NCBI GenBank assembly: GCA_001986395.2 | Contig: MQVO02000002.1 | Location: 1,612,001 to 1,676,000 of the forward strand | Direction: 5' to 3' | DNA: 64,000 nt | From: Irpex lacteus | Lineage: Eukaryota; Basidiomycota; Agaricomycetes; Polyporales; Irpicaceae | Shown: piece after piece, positions 51,603 to 61,198 of the stretch | Numbering within the stretch: the stretch's first letter is position 1 | How the letters are laid out: each line of letters starts with the position of its first letter | Notes under the pieces: generated by a model | The model's input: the letters and a program-made list of their open reading frames with translations, nothing else | The model's database searches: none | Told to the model about the DNA's origin: nothing | Program-made: the position numbers and the translations under genes

Positions 51603-51918
51603 TGCCGGTTCGGCATGCGTCGCAGATCGAAATTGAGACTTCCTCACCCGACCATGGGCTGACAAGGGCTGGTACAACCTGCTCCGCTACCACCACATCC
51701 TACGGCCTGCAGGTGAGTATTAATCCTTCCTTTTTGCAATTTTATCGCTGATGTGACTCTTTCAACATACGGATAGAGTTTGGATAACACAAGCAACCTG
51801 CTGCGATGCCTCGACGCCACGCAAGAGACATGAACTGGCCGAACCGGCAAATACAACAGGGAAAGCGGCGAAAGTGGGGTCGCAGTACACTGTAGAACGA
51901 GCAAAACATGAGGGGGGT

Positions 51919-51962
51919 TCAGGGGGGAACGCCCTGACGGGGTCCAGGGGCAGAGCCCCTGG
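51919..51962 (+). repeat. double GC-rich hairpin at LINE 3' end
   Basis: Two adjacent stem-loops: tcaggg (51919-51924) pairs with ccctga (51932-51937), and ccaggggc (51944-51951) pairs with gcccctgg (51955-51962) around an AGA loop. LINE 3' ends often carry such stems as reverse-transcriptase recognition sites. That role here is inferred. Confidence 0.55.
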
Positions 51963-52558
51963 TCGTCGCGGCCGACGCCGCAAACCCGGTAAGCATCGAC
52001 TCTTTTAATAATCACAGTACTTATAGTGTGTAGTTACTATTGTATGTATACGGTATATTACATGGCTTCAATCAGCAATATACACACCGGTTTCATTCAG
52101 AAAAACTGTATTATTAGTGAAAACACTTCATATGTACTTACAGCCCACCGCATAGTCTCGCGAAAGAACTTCCAAGCTTCATGTGCGAGTCACTGTGACG
52201 CAAGCGCTAGCCCGACGTTCAAATTGTGATTCAGACTAAAAAGGCGCGGGAAAGCTTACGTAAATTAGTGAATGAATTGTGCGCGGGTATGAAATCCAGG
52301 AAGTTCCCGAATGAGTCTGACGAAATTGTTTATTATAGATGCTGAGTTTGAAGTCGAGGCTCCATATTATTATTATTTCTCTCGCTGTGAGCCGCCTCAT
52401 CGGATCACAAATGTTTCAAGTGCCGCTTACACCGCAAGATCAAAGTTCAGATTCGACCTTTGCTTGACAAGTTCATTCACTTTGTAGACTCGGATTCCCG
52501 AAAGTGCGTTTTTCGATTGTTTTAACAATGTTGATGTACTGACTGAGGATAGATAGAC
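51963..52558. other. intergenic, LINE tail and F-box promoter
   Basis: AT-rich sequence without a recognisable gene. It includes the likely right end of the LINE and the promoter of the next gene. Confidence 0.35.
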
Positions 52559-54279
52559 ATGCATACTGATCGAGATGTTCACGAGCCGGAGATACCTACG
52601 AGTTTTGCAATCCTACAAAATCTGTCTGGGTGTGTGCTGAAATTCTGGCCACCACCTGCGAATGCACCGTAAGTGATGTCATTTTTTTCACCCAATAGGC
52701 AACTACATGTTTGTGGCGCAGGATTGAAAACCTACCGGGTAGCATCGAAAGCGAGCGAAGAAGTCGATTCGAGGCAGCCATGACAGCGTTGGAATGCATA
52801 AAAGACGACATCCTCGTTACTTTGGATCGAACCCTTGGCACCATACAGGCATCGAGGAATCATACACTGCTTATACTCCGACTACCAACTGAGGTCGCCC
52901 GCCGCATTTTCGCGTTCCTCGACGACGGTGATATCCGGCCAAAATTATCGGTGTCACATACCTGCAAACACTGGAGAACTGTCATTATAACCGACCCTTT
53001 CATGTGGACCAATATCGACCTGGGTACCATATACTCCCCCGAAATCGCTTCCATAGCTTTTCGCCATGCCAGAGAGTATCCACTTCGTCTACGTTGCATT
53101 CAGTGGAATGCTCTCCGAGTGCATTGTGTTGAGACAGAAATGCGACGAGTGGAAGAGTTGGACGCGACCTATGTGGCGACCATCTTTCACAGACTCTGTG
53201 GTCGATCAGCGCCTCTATTGAAAAGGCTGACGATGACAGCTCCCAATCCGCACGAGGCGTCCATACACCTTCCGTACCTGTTTCTCGGGGTGCATCCTAT
53301 GCTCACTCACCTGATGTTGGTGAACTGTAGGCTTGCACTCACATCCAGCAACTACTCTGGTTTGACCCAACTCAGCATACGCTTTCCTAATTTCACAGTC
53401 TCGCTCAAGGAACGATACGAGGAAAATTTCACGACAATACTACGGGCATGTCCAGATATCGAGAAAATCCGCCTGGAAAACCTGAACCTCTTCGAAGACA
53501 CATACCAGTCCACGGAAGTCGTTCATCTACCGCGGTTGCGATTGATGTATCTCCGTCTGTCCCCTCACGATTCAAAATGCCTCTTATCATCGGTGTCTGC
53601 TTCTTCCTCTCTACGACTATCACTTGGCCCAAGCCTTGCACCTACCATGGCGATGACCCCCCTCGACCTCGCTGGTATAACCGCGCCTGGACAACAATCG
53701 CTGCTACTGCTCACAGAGTCAATATACGTCGATGCGGATCCAGCAAAGCACGGCATTTTCACTTATCGGGATACTACTGCGCGTAGACCAGCACTCTCCT
53801 ATAGAGCCGTGTCACCCAGTATTTCTACCCCTTCTGACCCACAGAAGACCTCCTCCGACCTCAATGTATTGATGGATCTCCATACAATGTGCTCTCTTCA
53901 ACGGGTCCGCCTCAAGGACATAGAGCCGACCGTCATACTCAAGATGCTCAGGAAGTTCCCATCTATAACCAACCTCGAGCTCTTCTGCTCACAGCACGCT
54001 ATCGGAAACACGTCCGTCATGTCTGCCATTATTAAAGAGGCTCGATCATCGACGCAATCATTCCTACCCAACCTACAATCTTTACGGATGCAAGGCATGC
54101 ACATTTCTGCACATATGCTATTTGAACTGATAGAGTTGCGCAGAGCGTGTACAATGCTTAGTTACCTTTCTCTGCATGCTTGTCAATCGGATCTACAAGT
54201 GTATGAGATGATCGGCATGCTCAGAGATGAGTTTGATAATGTCGAATGGACCGAGGGACCTTATACACAGCAGCCATGA
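52559..54279 (+). CDS. F-box protein with leucine-rich C-terminus
   Basis: The start exon (52559, MHTDRDVHEPEIPTSFAILQ) joins through an intron 52669-52721 to IENLPGSIESERRSRFEAAM, a short coiled coil. The F-box follows: LILRLPTEVARRIFAFLDDG then VSHTCKHWRTVIITDPFMWT, the typical basidiomycete F-box-like form ending in W.NI. About 400 residues of leucine-rich sequence follow (LLKRLTMTAPNPHEASIHLP, LTHLMLVNCRLALTSSNYSG, LQSLRMQGMHISAHMLFELI), probably forming the substrate-binding surface. It ends EGPYTQQP at 54279. The frame is intact despite sitting between mobile elements. Substrate unknown. Confidence 0.82.
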
Positions 54280-54436
54280 CAGGATCCCTTTTTTTCGTCC
54301 CTGGACTTGCTGTTTATTGATATCCTTGCATTCAGTATGGCAGGATTAGGAAGAACTCTGTATTCCTTCTAATATGTTTCAATTATTGTTCTTCCCGAAC
54401 GACAGGCGGACGGGCCCTATCTCGTGTTAATCAAGT

Positions 54437-55216
54437 ATGCCCGCTTCGCTCGCAATTAAGTCGGGTCGCGCTCGTCTGAATGCGCCGCGACAGCCCAAAG
54501 GTTGGCGCCTAAGAGCTGGTGGGCTGATTGCCACATCACCGACGAGCACCGACGCCGGTCAAGCAGCTTTGGGCACAACATCGACTTCTTACCTGCGTAA
54601 AACATGGGCCGCTCTTCCCGCACCCGTAGGTCCATCCAACAGAAGCAGTTTGTCACATGTGAGCACCTTGTCACACGCTAATATGCTTCAAGTTCTTTTC
54701 TCATGCGTGGCTACGTAGATCTCTCCCAGGGTCATGTCCAACACCAGCTTCGCACACTTCCCTCAATCATCAAGGACCATGGTGTAGACTGTCGAGATGT
54801 GGAGATATTTCTGGAGAGCGCTAGGTCTTATAATCGGGGAGTTGGGTCACAGGTGAGTACTGCGTTTGATGCCAACCATTAACACATTTCTGACACACGT
54901 GGCCCAGCTTGACGGCTTCATCTGTGCTGCACGCTCAGTGGTGGCTTCTGTTAAAGGATTAGAGGAGGCTCTGAATTGTCTGGCTCAGGCAATAAAAGAG
55001 TCTAAGACGAAAACGATCACGAGGCGAAGATTCTGTGGTGTCTGCACCGTTTTCTTCTGTACCATCTTTATCGGTGTCGCTGAGGTCATCGTTGTCATCG
55101 TCTTTGCTAGTATCGTGGATATCATCTTCCTGATTATCGTCATCGCTGCCACTGTCTTCTGCAACAATATCGCTGGGCACATTGGGGCCCCAATGATTGG
55201 GCACATGAGACGGTGA
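54437..55216 (+). CDS. hypothetical protein next to the dioxygenase, exon joins uncertain
   Basis: Unrecognised. It starts MPASLAIKSGRARLNAPRQP. Further open segments at 54719-54851 (DLSQGHVQHQLRTLPSIIKD and CRDVEIFLESARSYN) and after 54907 (LDGFICAARSVVASVKGLEE) look like coding exons with plausible donors and acceptors. The last part (TVFFCTIFIGVAEVIVVIVF and onward) is hydrophobic but lies antisense to an acidic low-complexity reading on the other strand, so it may be noise. The end at 55216 meets the minus-strand dioxygenase end at 55218 tail to tail. It could be part of the mobile cluster or a host gene remnant. Confidence 0.3.
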
Positions 55217-55217
55217 A

Positions 55218-57600
55218 TCATGCGCTGTGCAGTTTGTGATCTGTACGTTGGCTATTAGCAGCTGGCGAGATCGCAATTGCATCGGTGTTCGCTCACGAAG
55301 GTATGAGAATCACACTCTGTGACCATAGAAGGCTGACGCAGAGGGAGGCTGCGCACCTGCAATAGGACTGAAGGGTGGCAGAGAAGGAAAACCGCACGAT
55401 GGACTGGTTGAAGCTACTTCAGCGGCCTGGTTTGTGATGCTGGAAGGTTCATCGCTAGGTTCTATCAGCCAGGTGCAAATTGTGATGAAGGTACGCTGAC
55501 TGACAATGCTGGGATATCTTGTTCGATAGAACCGCATCGCGGGGTGGAGGGTGGCGAAGAGACTTGCGATAAAGGTGATAGTGGACCATAGACTAATTCG
55601 CTGTAATTGCTGTGGCAGAGATGAGCGATGGGTGTATAACATTGTGCATTATTACTTACAGCGTGTGAGGAATGGAAGGCTGCTTGTTTGCTTCTGTCGC
55701 TAGAAGGGAGAGCCTCCGCCGTTTTGGGGCAGGCGTTTCAAGGCCGGGGGCTCCAAGACGCTTCAGGCGATTTAGGAATTCACTGTTGAAGTTCAGGATG
55801 CTGTAGGTTTGTGCCATCCCTGCCTGCGCCGCTTGTGTGTGAAGCTGTGATCTAGTCATACCTGAGAGGTACACCATTTGGTACATGTCAGACAACTGGT
55901 GCTACAATATGAAGCACTTACCAGATCTTTCCTTGGTTGCCCCTGCTATGGTGCTTACATCACTGCTGTTGGCCACACACGGGCGCCCGCACACTCGTCG
56001 CGTCTGCTGAACATCCCGGTGACTTGACACCAATGACACCACGTCAGGAATGGCTGGCGCATGATGTTCATAGCAGTCAACTAGGATACGCTGCTTAACA
56101 GCGTGCCTGCGCTGCTCAAGGGTCAGGCTCGTGGAGATAGCCAGTTGGTCCGAGTGTGTATTGGTCGGCACAAAAGGAACCATTGGGAAGATGCGCCGTG
56201 ATTGATCTGAGGAACATCTCCCGGTCAAAGTGAACTCGGTAACTAGCTGGAAGTTGGGCGAGCAGGGCAGCTACGAGGAGTGCCATTGATCGGAACTGGA
56301 ACCTGCAGTGCGACTCCGGTGTCATAGTCAGCACCCCTTCGGGGGCATGGTTAGCGCGTTGATTTTCAGCCAGGTTATTCTCACTATAACGTTCATGTTA
56401 GACAGTGTGTAGAAAGGTATATTTTAGGCTGCGCTCACTTGACGCCGGTCATCTCTAGCGAGATATATAGTGGATCTCCCGTCCGTTGTACTGCCCCGAT
56501 GGCATGTCTAGTTTGTCCTGAAGCAATACGACGAGGGGAATATGCAATGACCACCATACGATAAGCAGATGGTGAGCGTTGTTCTCCTGGTAGCGCAAGT
56601 GGTGGCGTGCCTCCATGACGAAGACGTCCGCAGAAGTGTACATTGATACATGACGACAGCTGTACGAATACACCCAGAGCCAGAAGGTAGAAGCGACCGG
56701 GGTCATACGTTTCTGGCACATCTGATAGACCCGTCATTGACGATAGCAGCCACTCGCAATCAGCGGGATCCTCGTGTGGACCGCCAAAGCGTTTGCCCAT
56801 AACATCGGCCAATGTGATCTCTAGTCCATCGTTAGCTTGGGCATTGATAAGGCAAACATACTCTATCACTCACGCGCATCTGCATGGGCGGCTGGTGCGA
56901 TGTTAAGCTGGAATGCATCGGCACGGATATTGTCGTCGCATCCAACGCTTGGTAGGTTAATCATTTCGCGCCACTCCTTCAGGGCTTCCATATCCTGCTG
57001 CGGTGCCTGCTGCTTGTGCATGGCTACGGTATAAGTTGCTACTGCCTATTCTCACATATATCTGAGTACAGGCCCTCAAAATGAGTGATCAGAACTCACC
57101 CGCAAGAGCCGTGACTGGTGATGATGCATTGCACTGGGTTGGCCGTTGAAGATCTTCAAGGCAGCTGCTGGTGCGTCGGTTCCACGTGGCCGTTCCACGG
57201 TGTTCGCGATGCTGTAGCAGCGGCCGTCCTGTGTAACTTCCTTCACAAAGGGTGCTCGTTCATATGCGACATCTGTTGTCGTTCGCTGTTCAGCTGGTCC
57301 CAGAATCTCATCACGTGCTGCGTTTAGTTCAGCATGCATGCTCGGGGCATCGGGGAGGAGATTTCTGTAATTCAATTGGTAAGCGTCGAATTGCTGGTGC
57401 AGCTGTTACATAATCGAACATACGCATTGCCAACCCACATTACCAGAATGTCCTGCATTGGATTGCCATTTCCCCGACAGTCACGAACAAAAACATAATC
57501 GCCGACCATAAGCTCCGTCCAAGCTTTACATGGATGTGTCAGTGTTCGGTATCGGCACACAATGAGAACTTACAGGGCTGCGACTTTACGACATCAGCAA
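55218..57600 (-). CDS. TET/JBP-like 2-oxoglutarate/Fe(II) dioxygenase (predicted DNA base oxidase)
   Basis: Reading from the right: an exon WTELMVGDYVFVRDCRGNGN with MQDILVMWVGNA, then LLPDAPSMHAELNAARDEIL and FVKEVTQDGRCYS, then DMEALKEWREMINLPSVGCD. The catalytic exon (56445-56818) has ITLADVMGKRFGGPHEDPAD, with the HxD iron ligands at 56774-56776 (His) and 56768-56770 (Asp). Next are MTGLSDVPETYDPGRFYLLA and LGVFVQLSS, then VHFCGRLRHGGTPPL with the distal His at 56615-56617, and AYRMVVIAYSP with the 2-oxoglutarate-binding Arg at 56558-56560. This order and spacing match basidiomycete TET/JBP proteins linked to KDZ transposons, which oxidise 5-methylcytosine. Exons after 56380 (ENNLAENQRANHAPEGVLTM, LALTLEQRRHAVKQRI-like, LNRLKRLGAPGLETPAPKRR) are less certain, as is the 5' end, which may reach 57716. 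It ends RTDHKLHSA at 55218. Confidence 0.65.
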
Positions 57601-57680
57601 TATGTCAGGGATTGAAAGCGTGCTGGCAATGGCGCGCCACTTTTGCTTGCCATCAGGGGTGGGGTCGATGAAGCAAACGA

Positions 57681-58253
57681 ATGCTCGACCATAATTTTGT
57701 GCAACGGCCGGCCCGGGTACCTGCGGATGGTGGCCAACATAGTACCACAGTTTTGGTATGTATTAATATTTATGTATCTAGCACTATCTTACGTTTATCT
57801 CAGGGCATGCTCATGACGCTATTCTCCATTCCTGGCGCGCGCAAACCTAATCATGTGTTCTACGACTCCAACTGCAACACTCTGCGAGAACTTCTAGCCA
57901 TGCAGCGTCGCGGTACACTGGAGGAAAAGACTATCTGCGAGTGGTTTGCAGATGTCGGTCTCCCTGTTGACATATTTCACCATCGCACCAAACACAATGA
58001 CACCGACGAACTTTGCAAGTATTACTGCAACCCCGCAGCATATCCGGAGCTAATGACACAAGACAAGAAGTGGTATTTCAACTCTTCTGCAGCTGAGCAA
58101 GTCAACGCATGGTTCGGAAAGTTTCACGCCATCTGTCGAGAGATGTCAGCAGTTCATTTTACCTTTTTTCTTGACGAGATGATCTTACAGCGTAACATCA
58201 CAACTGTAAAAAAGCTTCAACGTGAAGGTTTAACCATTGGACGTTCTGCATAG
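57681..58253 (+). pseudogene. KDZ-type transposase, C-terminal catalytic fragment
   Basis: The recognisable part reads GMLMTLFSIPGARKPNHVFY, with DSNCNTLRELLAMQ, then CEWFADVGLPVDIFHHRTKH, CKYYCNPAAYPELM and SSAAEQVNAWFGKFHAICRE. It fits the KDZ RNase-H-fold pattern: an Asp in YDSNC (57864-57866), an Asp in VDIFHH (57969-57971) followed by H..H...C, and a Glu in AAEQVN (58095-58097). An intron of about 48 nt lies near 57757-57804. Typical transposases are several times longer. The N-terminal zinc-binding part is absent; the sequence upstream is instead the start of the oppositely oriented dioxygenase gene. It is probably truncated. Confidence 0.65.
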
Positions 58254-58344
58254 ACATGTAACTAGAGTAATAACATTAAACACAACAAGATTTGTATTCT
58301 AAGAACAACAAAACGAGCGAGAACGACAGAACAATAACAAAGCG

Positions 58345-60334
58345 CTATTTACGTGTAGCCTTCAAAAAGTTCTTCCACGGCTCATCCGACATACGCCAGA
58401 GCTGCTTAAGATCTTCCGATGCAGACCGCCAGGCGTTACTATTATCGTACCAAGTACGCCGGTTTACATCAACTCCGAACGCAGCAGCTACTCGTGCATT
58501 CACGTTTGAATAGCGGGCATGGAACTCTGTACCGAGCGCAAGCTCAATACCTGCAGCCATCTCCTTCACTGAGCGATCTCCTGGCCATTTCACCCGAGCA
58601 CCAGGCCTCTCCGGTTCAAGAATGCTTGCAGTGGGCATGGGCGACATGCGGAACGTGACATCGACAGCTGATGCACTATCATCGTCAACGATAATGGAGA
58701 GCTGCGAGCACCCTGTACGTCAAGGACGCTGGGCGAAGGCGACAAGTTGTTCTCTGGGATACTATTGAGTCGGAGTCGCTTTGCCGGGGGTGGTGAGGTA
58801 CAATCAACCGAAGTTGACCGTGAGCCCGTAACGGAGGACGACCTTGATACCGGGAGCAGAGTTTCAGCCTCGTCGTCAAGAGTGATGCAAGGCCGCGGCC
58901 GCTTATTACTGGCCCCTCGGGTAGCACGACGCTCGGCAGTAACACCAAAGTGTAGATGAGGACCACTAGCTGGCGAAGTGTGCGCTCCTTTGGCAAGTTC
59001 CTCGTCAAGATCTTGGCAGACTGTTCCACGAGCACGCAAGAGGAATCGAGCATAGGTTGAGAGCGACAGAATATAGTCAGGGCAGGTAGAAACCCAAGTA
59101 CGGGAGCGCCAGTCATAGACGTCGATGGCAGAGAGATCTTGTAGTCCATACGTCGCAAACAAGTCTTGTGCGTCCTTGAACAGCAAAGACGGCCACGTGC
59201 TCCAGCCTTGACGGTGATGAGTCGCAGGAGGCTTATTGCTCTGTAAGCGAGAGTAAGTATGGCTCGGTTTTCGGCAGTGACAGTGATTAGCCAACGTACC
59301 TCTGTCCAAACGACAAAGTATACGCTTTGTCGCATGCGTAATTCGAGGTCCTTCGCCTTCTGCTGCTGTACACGATCATCCTGCGCCGCCTGTCGCTGTT
59401 CTTGATACTGACGAGCCCAGGCGGGACTCATCTGAGAGAAACAAAGTGGCTGCGCCTGCGAGATAAGAGGAGCTGAGGGGCCTCGAGAAGCCAGTGCCAG
59501 AGTCCCAGTAGATTCAGCTCCAGCGGTCGGCATGTTTGGTAGTTCTAGAGATGCTTCTCGAGGACTTGCTTCGGTAGTAAGAGTAAACGACGGCGGAAGC
59601 AAGGTTCGTCCAGCCACAACACGGTGGGACTGAACTTCACACTCCCAGCCTGGTACCACCTTCGCCTGTTGTTGGCAGTGTGTCTTGCAGCGGTGATACG
59701 TGCACTTATTGGACAGTTTCTTCGACGTGCAACCTTGGTGCTTGCACGCGCGTTGAGTACCGGGTGGGAGATCAGCCGGAGTTGGTGGTGTTGGTGTCAC
59801 TACAGCCGGCATGTTCATGTTTGCAGCCAAGGCAGGATCATAGCTAGGCATAGGTAAAGCTATCTCAGAGGCGTCGAAGTCGTCGAGAGAGAAGAGTGAG
59901 AGCAGCGGGTCGTTGAACATGTCTGGCAGAGGTGGTGCACCACGAGAGACAGCCGGCGTCGAACCACTAGCGGAAAACAACGCAGGTAGTGCTGGGCTAG
60001 ACTGTGCTGACCGAGTGCTTGCAGTAAGACACCTCACAAAGTTGCAGAACTGTCGTCCGTCGTTCCGCGGCGTGAGCTTGACTTGGCGACACTATACGAG
60101 AGTAAGCAGAGCTCCTGCAGAAAACAACGGAGAGCGCACCTCTATGAACACTTTGCCTGCATTTCCGTTTGTGTTACTTTTGCAAATGAATCTCCTCGGA
60201 GGTCGCCCGCATTCCTCGCAGCGAAACTCCATCCAACAGGTGGCGTCGTGGTTGTGAAGTATAGTCGAGAGACCACACACGGGTGGCATGCCGCCACGAA
60301 GCTCTTGAAGACCATACAGGGAGCCAATAGACAT
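58345..60334 (-). CDS. GRF-like zinc finger and cysteine-cluster protein, probably element-associated
   Basis: It starts MSIGSLYGLQELRGGMPPVC at 60334. The N-terminus resembles a GRF-type finger: PVC, then CEECGRPPRRFICKSNTNGN, GKVFIECRQVK and QFCNFVRC, joined by a 48-nt intron (60092-60139). A Pro/Ser-rich stretch leads to a cysteine cluster, CKHQGCTSKKLSNKC with TYHRCKTHC. A coiled coil follows (MSPAWARQYQEQRQAAQDDR), then an intron near 59240-59298. The next part has TWPSLLFKDAQDLFATYGLQ and YDWRSRTWVSTCPDYILS, then an acidic/SIM-like CITLDDEAETLLP and nuclear-signal-like PPAKRLRLN. A 44-nt intron near 58665-58708 keeps the frame into VKWPGDRSVKEMAAGIELAL and a C-terminal helix block (RRTWYDNSNAWRSASEDLKQ). 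GRF fingers bind single-stranded nucleic acid. The function in the element is unknown. Confidence 0.6.
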
Positions 60335-61198
60335 TATGAAGTACTGAATTAAGGTGGTGTCGCGTATGGGTACAGGGCGTGGTAAGGTAGGTAGAATAGA
60401 AACGAGCGAGGCGGGAGGAAGAAACACGCAAACGGCAATGGACGACACGACGCCGTCGTCGCGAACCCGATATGGCAGCACCCAGGCGCTAAGCCGCCCT
60501 CACGTGTTGTGCGGGACAGTGCGCACTCCGGTGTGCGGCATCTTTTCCCGCACTTTCCAAATACCTGTATATTCTGAACGATCAGTCGGGCCGTTTTCTG
60601 GCCTAACAAGCTTGGACCTCGCCCCTTCAGTGAGAGGTTCAACACCGTATGTTAGTAGGAGGTCGTCGTCTGCCGTTGTGGTCATGGTCGTTCAAACAGA
60701 GCATGCCCATTATATTTGCTGGGCTGCAACGTCGGACTGTCGGAAATCGTGAAAGAGCCTTCGGAGGCGCCAGCCTCTCGGCCGCGTCCGAATAACCTCC
60801 TGATGGGATCTGGAGGGCATCCCGAGGGCGGCCATCAAATCTGTATGCCCTCCTGAGCACACGTGCAAATCCAGATGGCATCAGGGTGAGATAGGGCTCG
60901 TCGCGATGACCGAGTCTACCTCCGAGGATCTCCACCAACCCCCGTATGGCATATCTAGGGTCCGCCACACTCAGGAGGGCGTCAAGATGATGTGCGTGGT
61001 AGGAGTGCGGGTTAGGCGTGTTCAACTTGACTGCCAACTGCATCTCTGCCTCCTCTCTGTCATTTCCCTTGTCCCCCCTCTCGGCTGTACATTATTTTTA
61101 TCATCAAGTATTTATTCATCTGTTCAACGTGTAGGTATATGGCATATAGTCTCTTATGCAGTGCGTGCTGAAACCCCCCGATAATAATAGTGTCTGTT
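60335..61198. other. spacer between two mobile elements
   Basis: No supported gene. A GC-rich minus-strand frame (60639-61043) lacks family signals. An 11-bp inverted repeat, gccctcctgag (60847-60857) and ctcaggagggc (60970-60980), lies here; it could be part of a degraded element end. Confidence 0.4.

Larger units (their letters stand above)
47180..52010 (+). mobile_element. decayed Tad-like LINE (non-LTR) retrotransposon
   Basis: Two overlapping ORFs encode a gag-like nucleic-acid-binding protein with zinc knuckles and an endonuclease-reverse transcriptase. Each is broken by one frameshift. The reverse transcriptase loses its frame of homology soon after the palm domain, so thumb and RNase H regions seem deleted. 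Outer borders are estimates: the left from the end of the neighbouring gene, the right from a GC-rich double hairpin and an A/T-rich stretch near 52005. I could not identify target-site duplications. Confidence 0.7.
54437..60334. mobile_element. KDZ-type DNA element or its remains
   Basis: The cluster holds a TET/JBP-like dioxygenase (minus), the C-terminal catalytic part of a KDZ-type transposase (plus) and a GRF-like/cysteine-cluster protein (minus). TET/JBP genes linked to KDZ (Kyakuja-Dileera-Zisupton) transposons are established in basidiomycetes. I could not find terminal inverted repeats, so the borders are those of the genes and the whole may be a rearranged copy. Confidence 0.5.

Noticed and set aside
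51644..52015. 123-codon minus-strand frame over the LINE tail
   Set aside because: It runs antisense through the LINE 3' sequence and hairpins and has no protein-like pattern.
54959..55282. Acidic minus-strand frame (DSGSDDDNQEDDIHDTSKDD) at the end of the dioxygenase gene
   Set aside because: It is low complexity. The spliced reading ending RTDHKLHSA at 55218 fits the exon chain better, although use of the acidic tail cannot be excluded.
58665..58720. 17-nt ultra-short intron (gtacagggtgctcgcag) in the GRF-like gene
   Set aside because: A normal 44-nt intron starting slightly downstream (gtgctc...catcag) gives the same frame and is far more plausible.
60639..61043. 134-codon minus-strand frame
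   Set aside because: GC-rich, no recognisable motif, and located in a spacer with inverted repeats. Probably chance.
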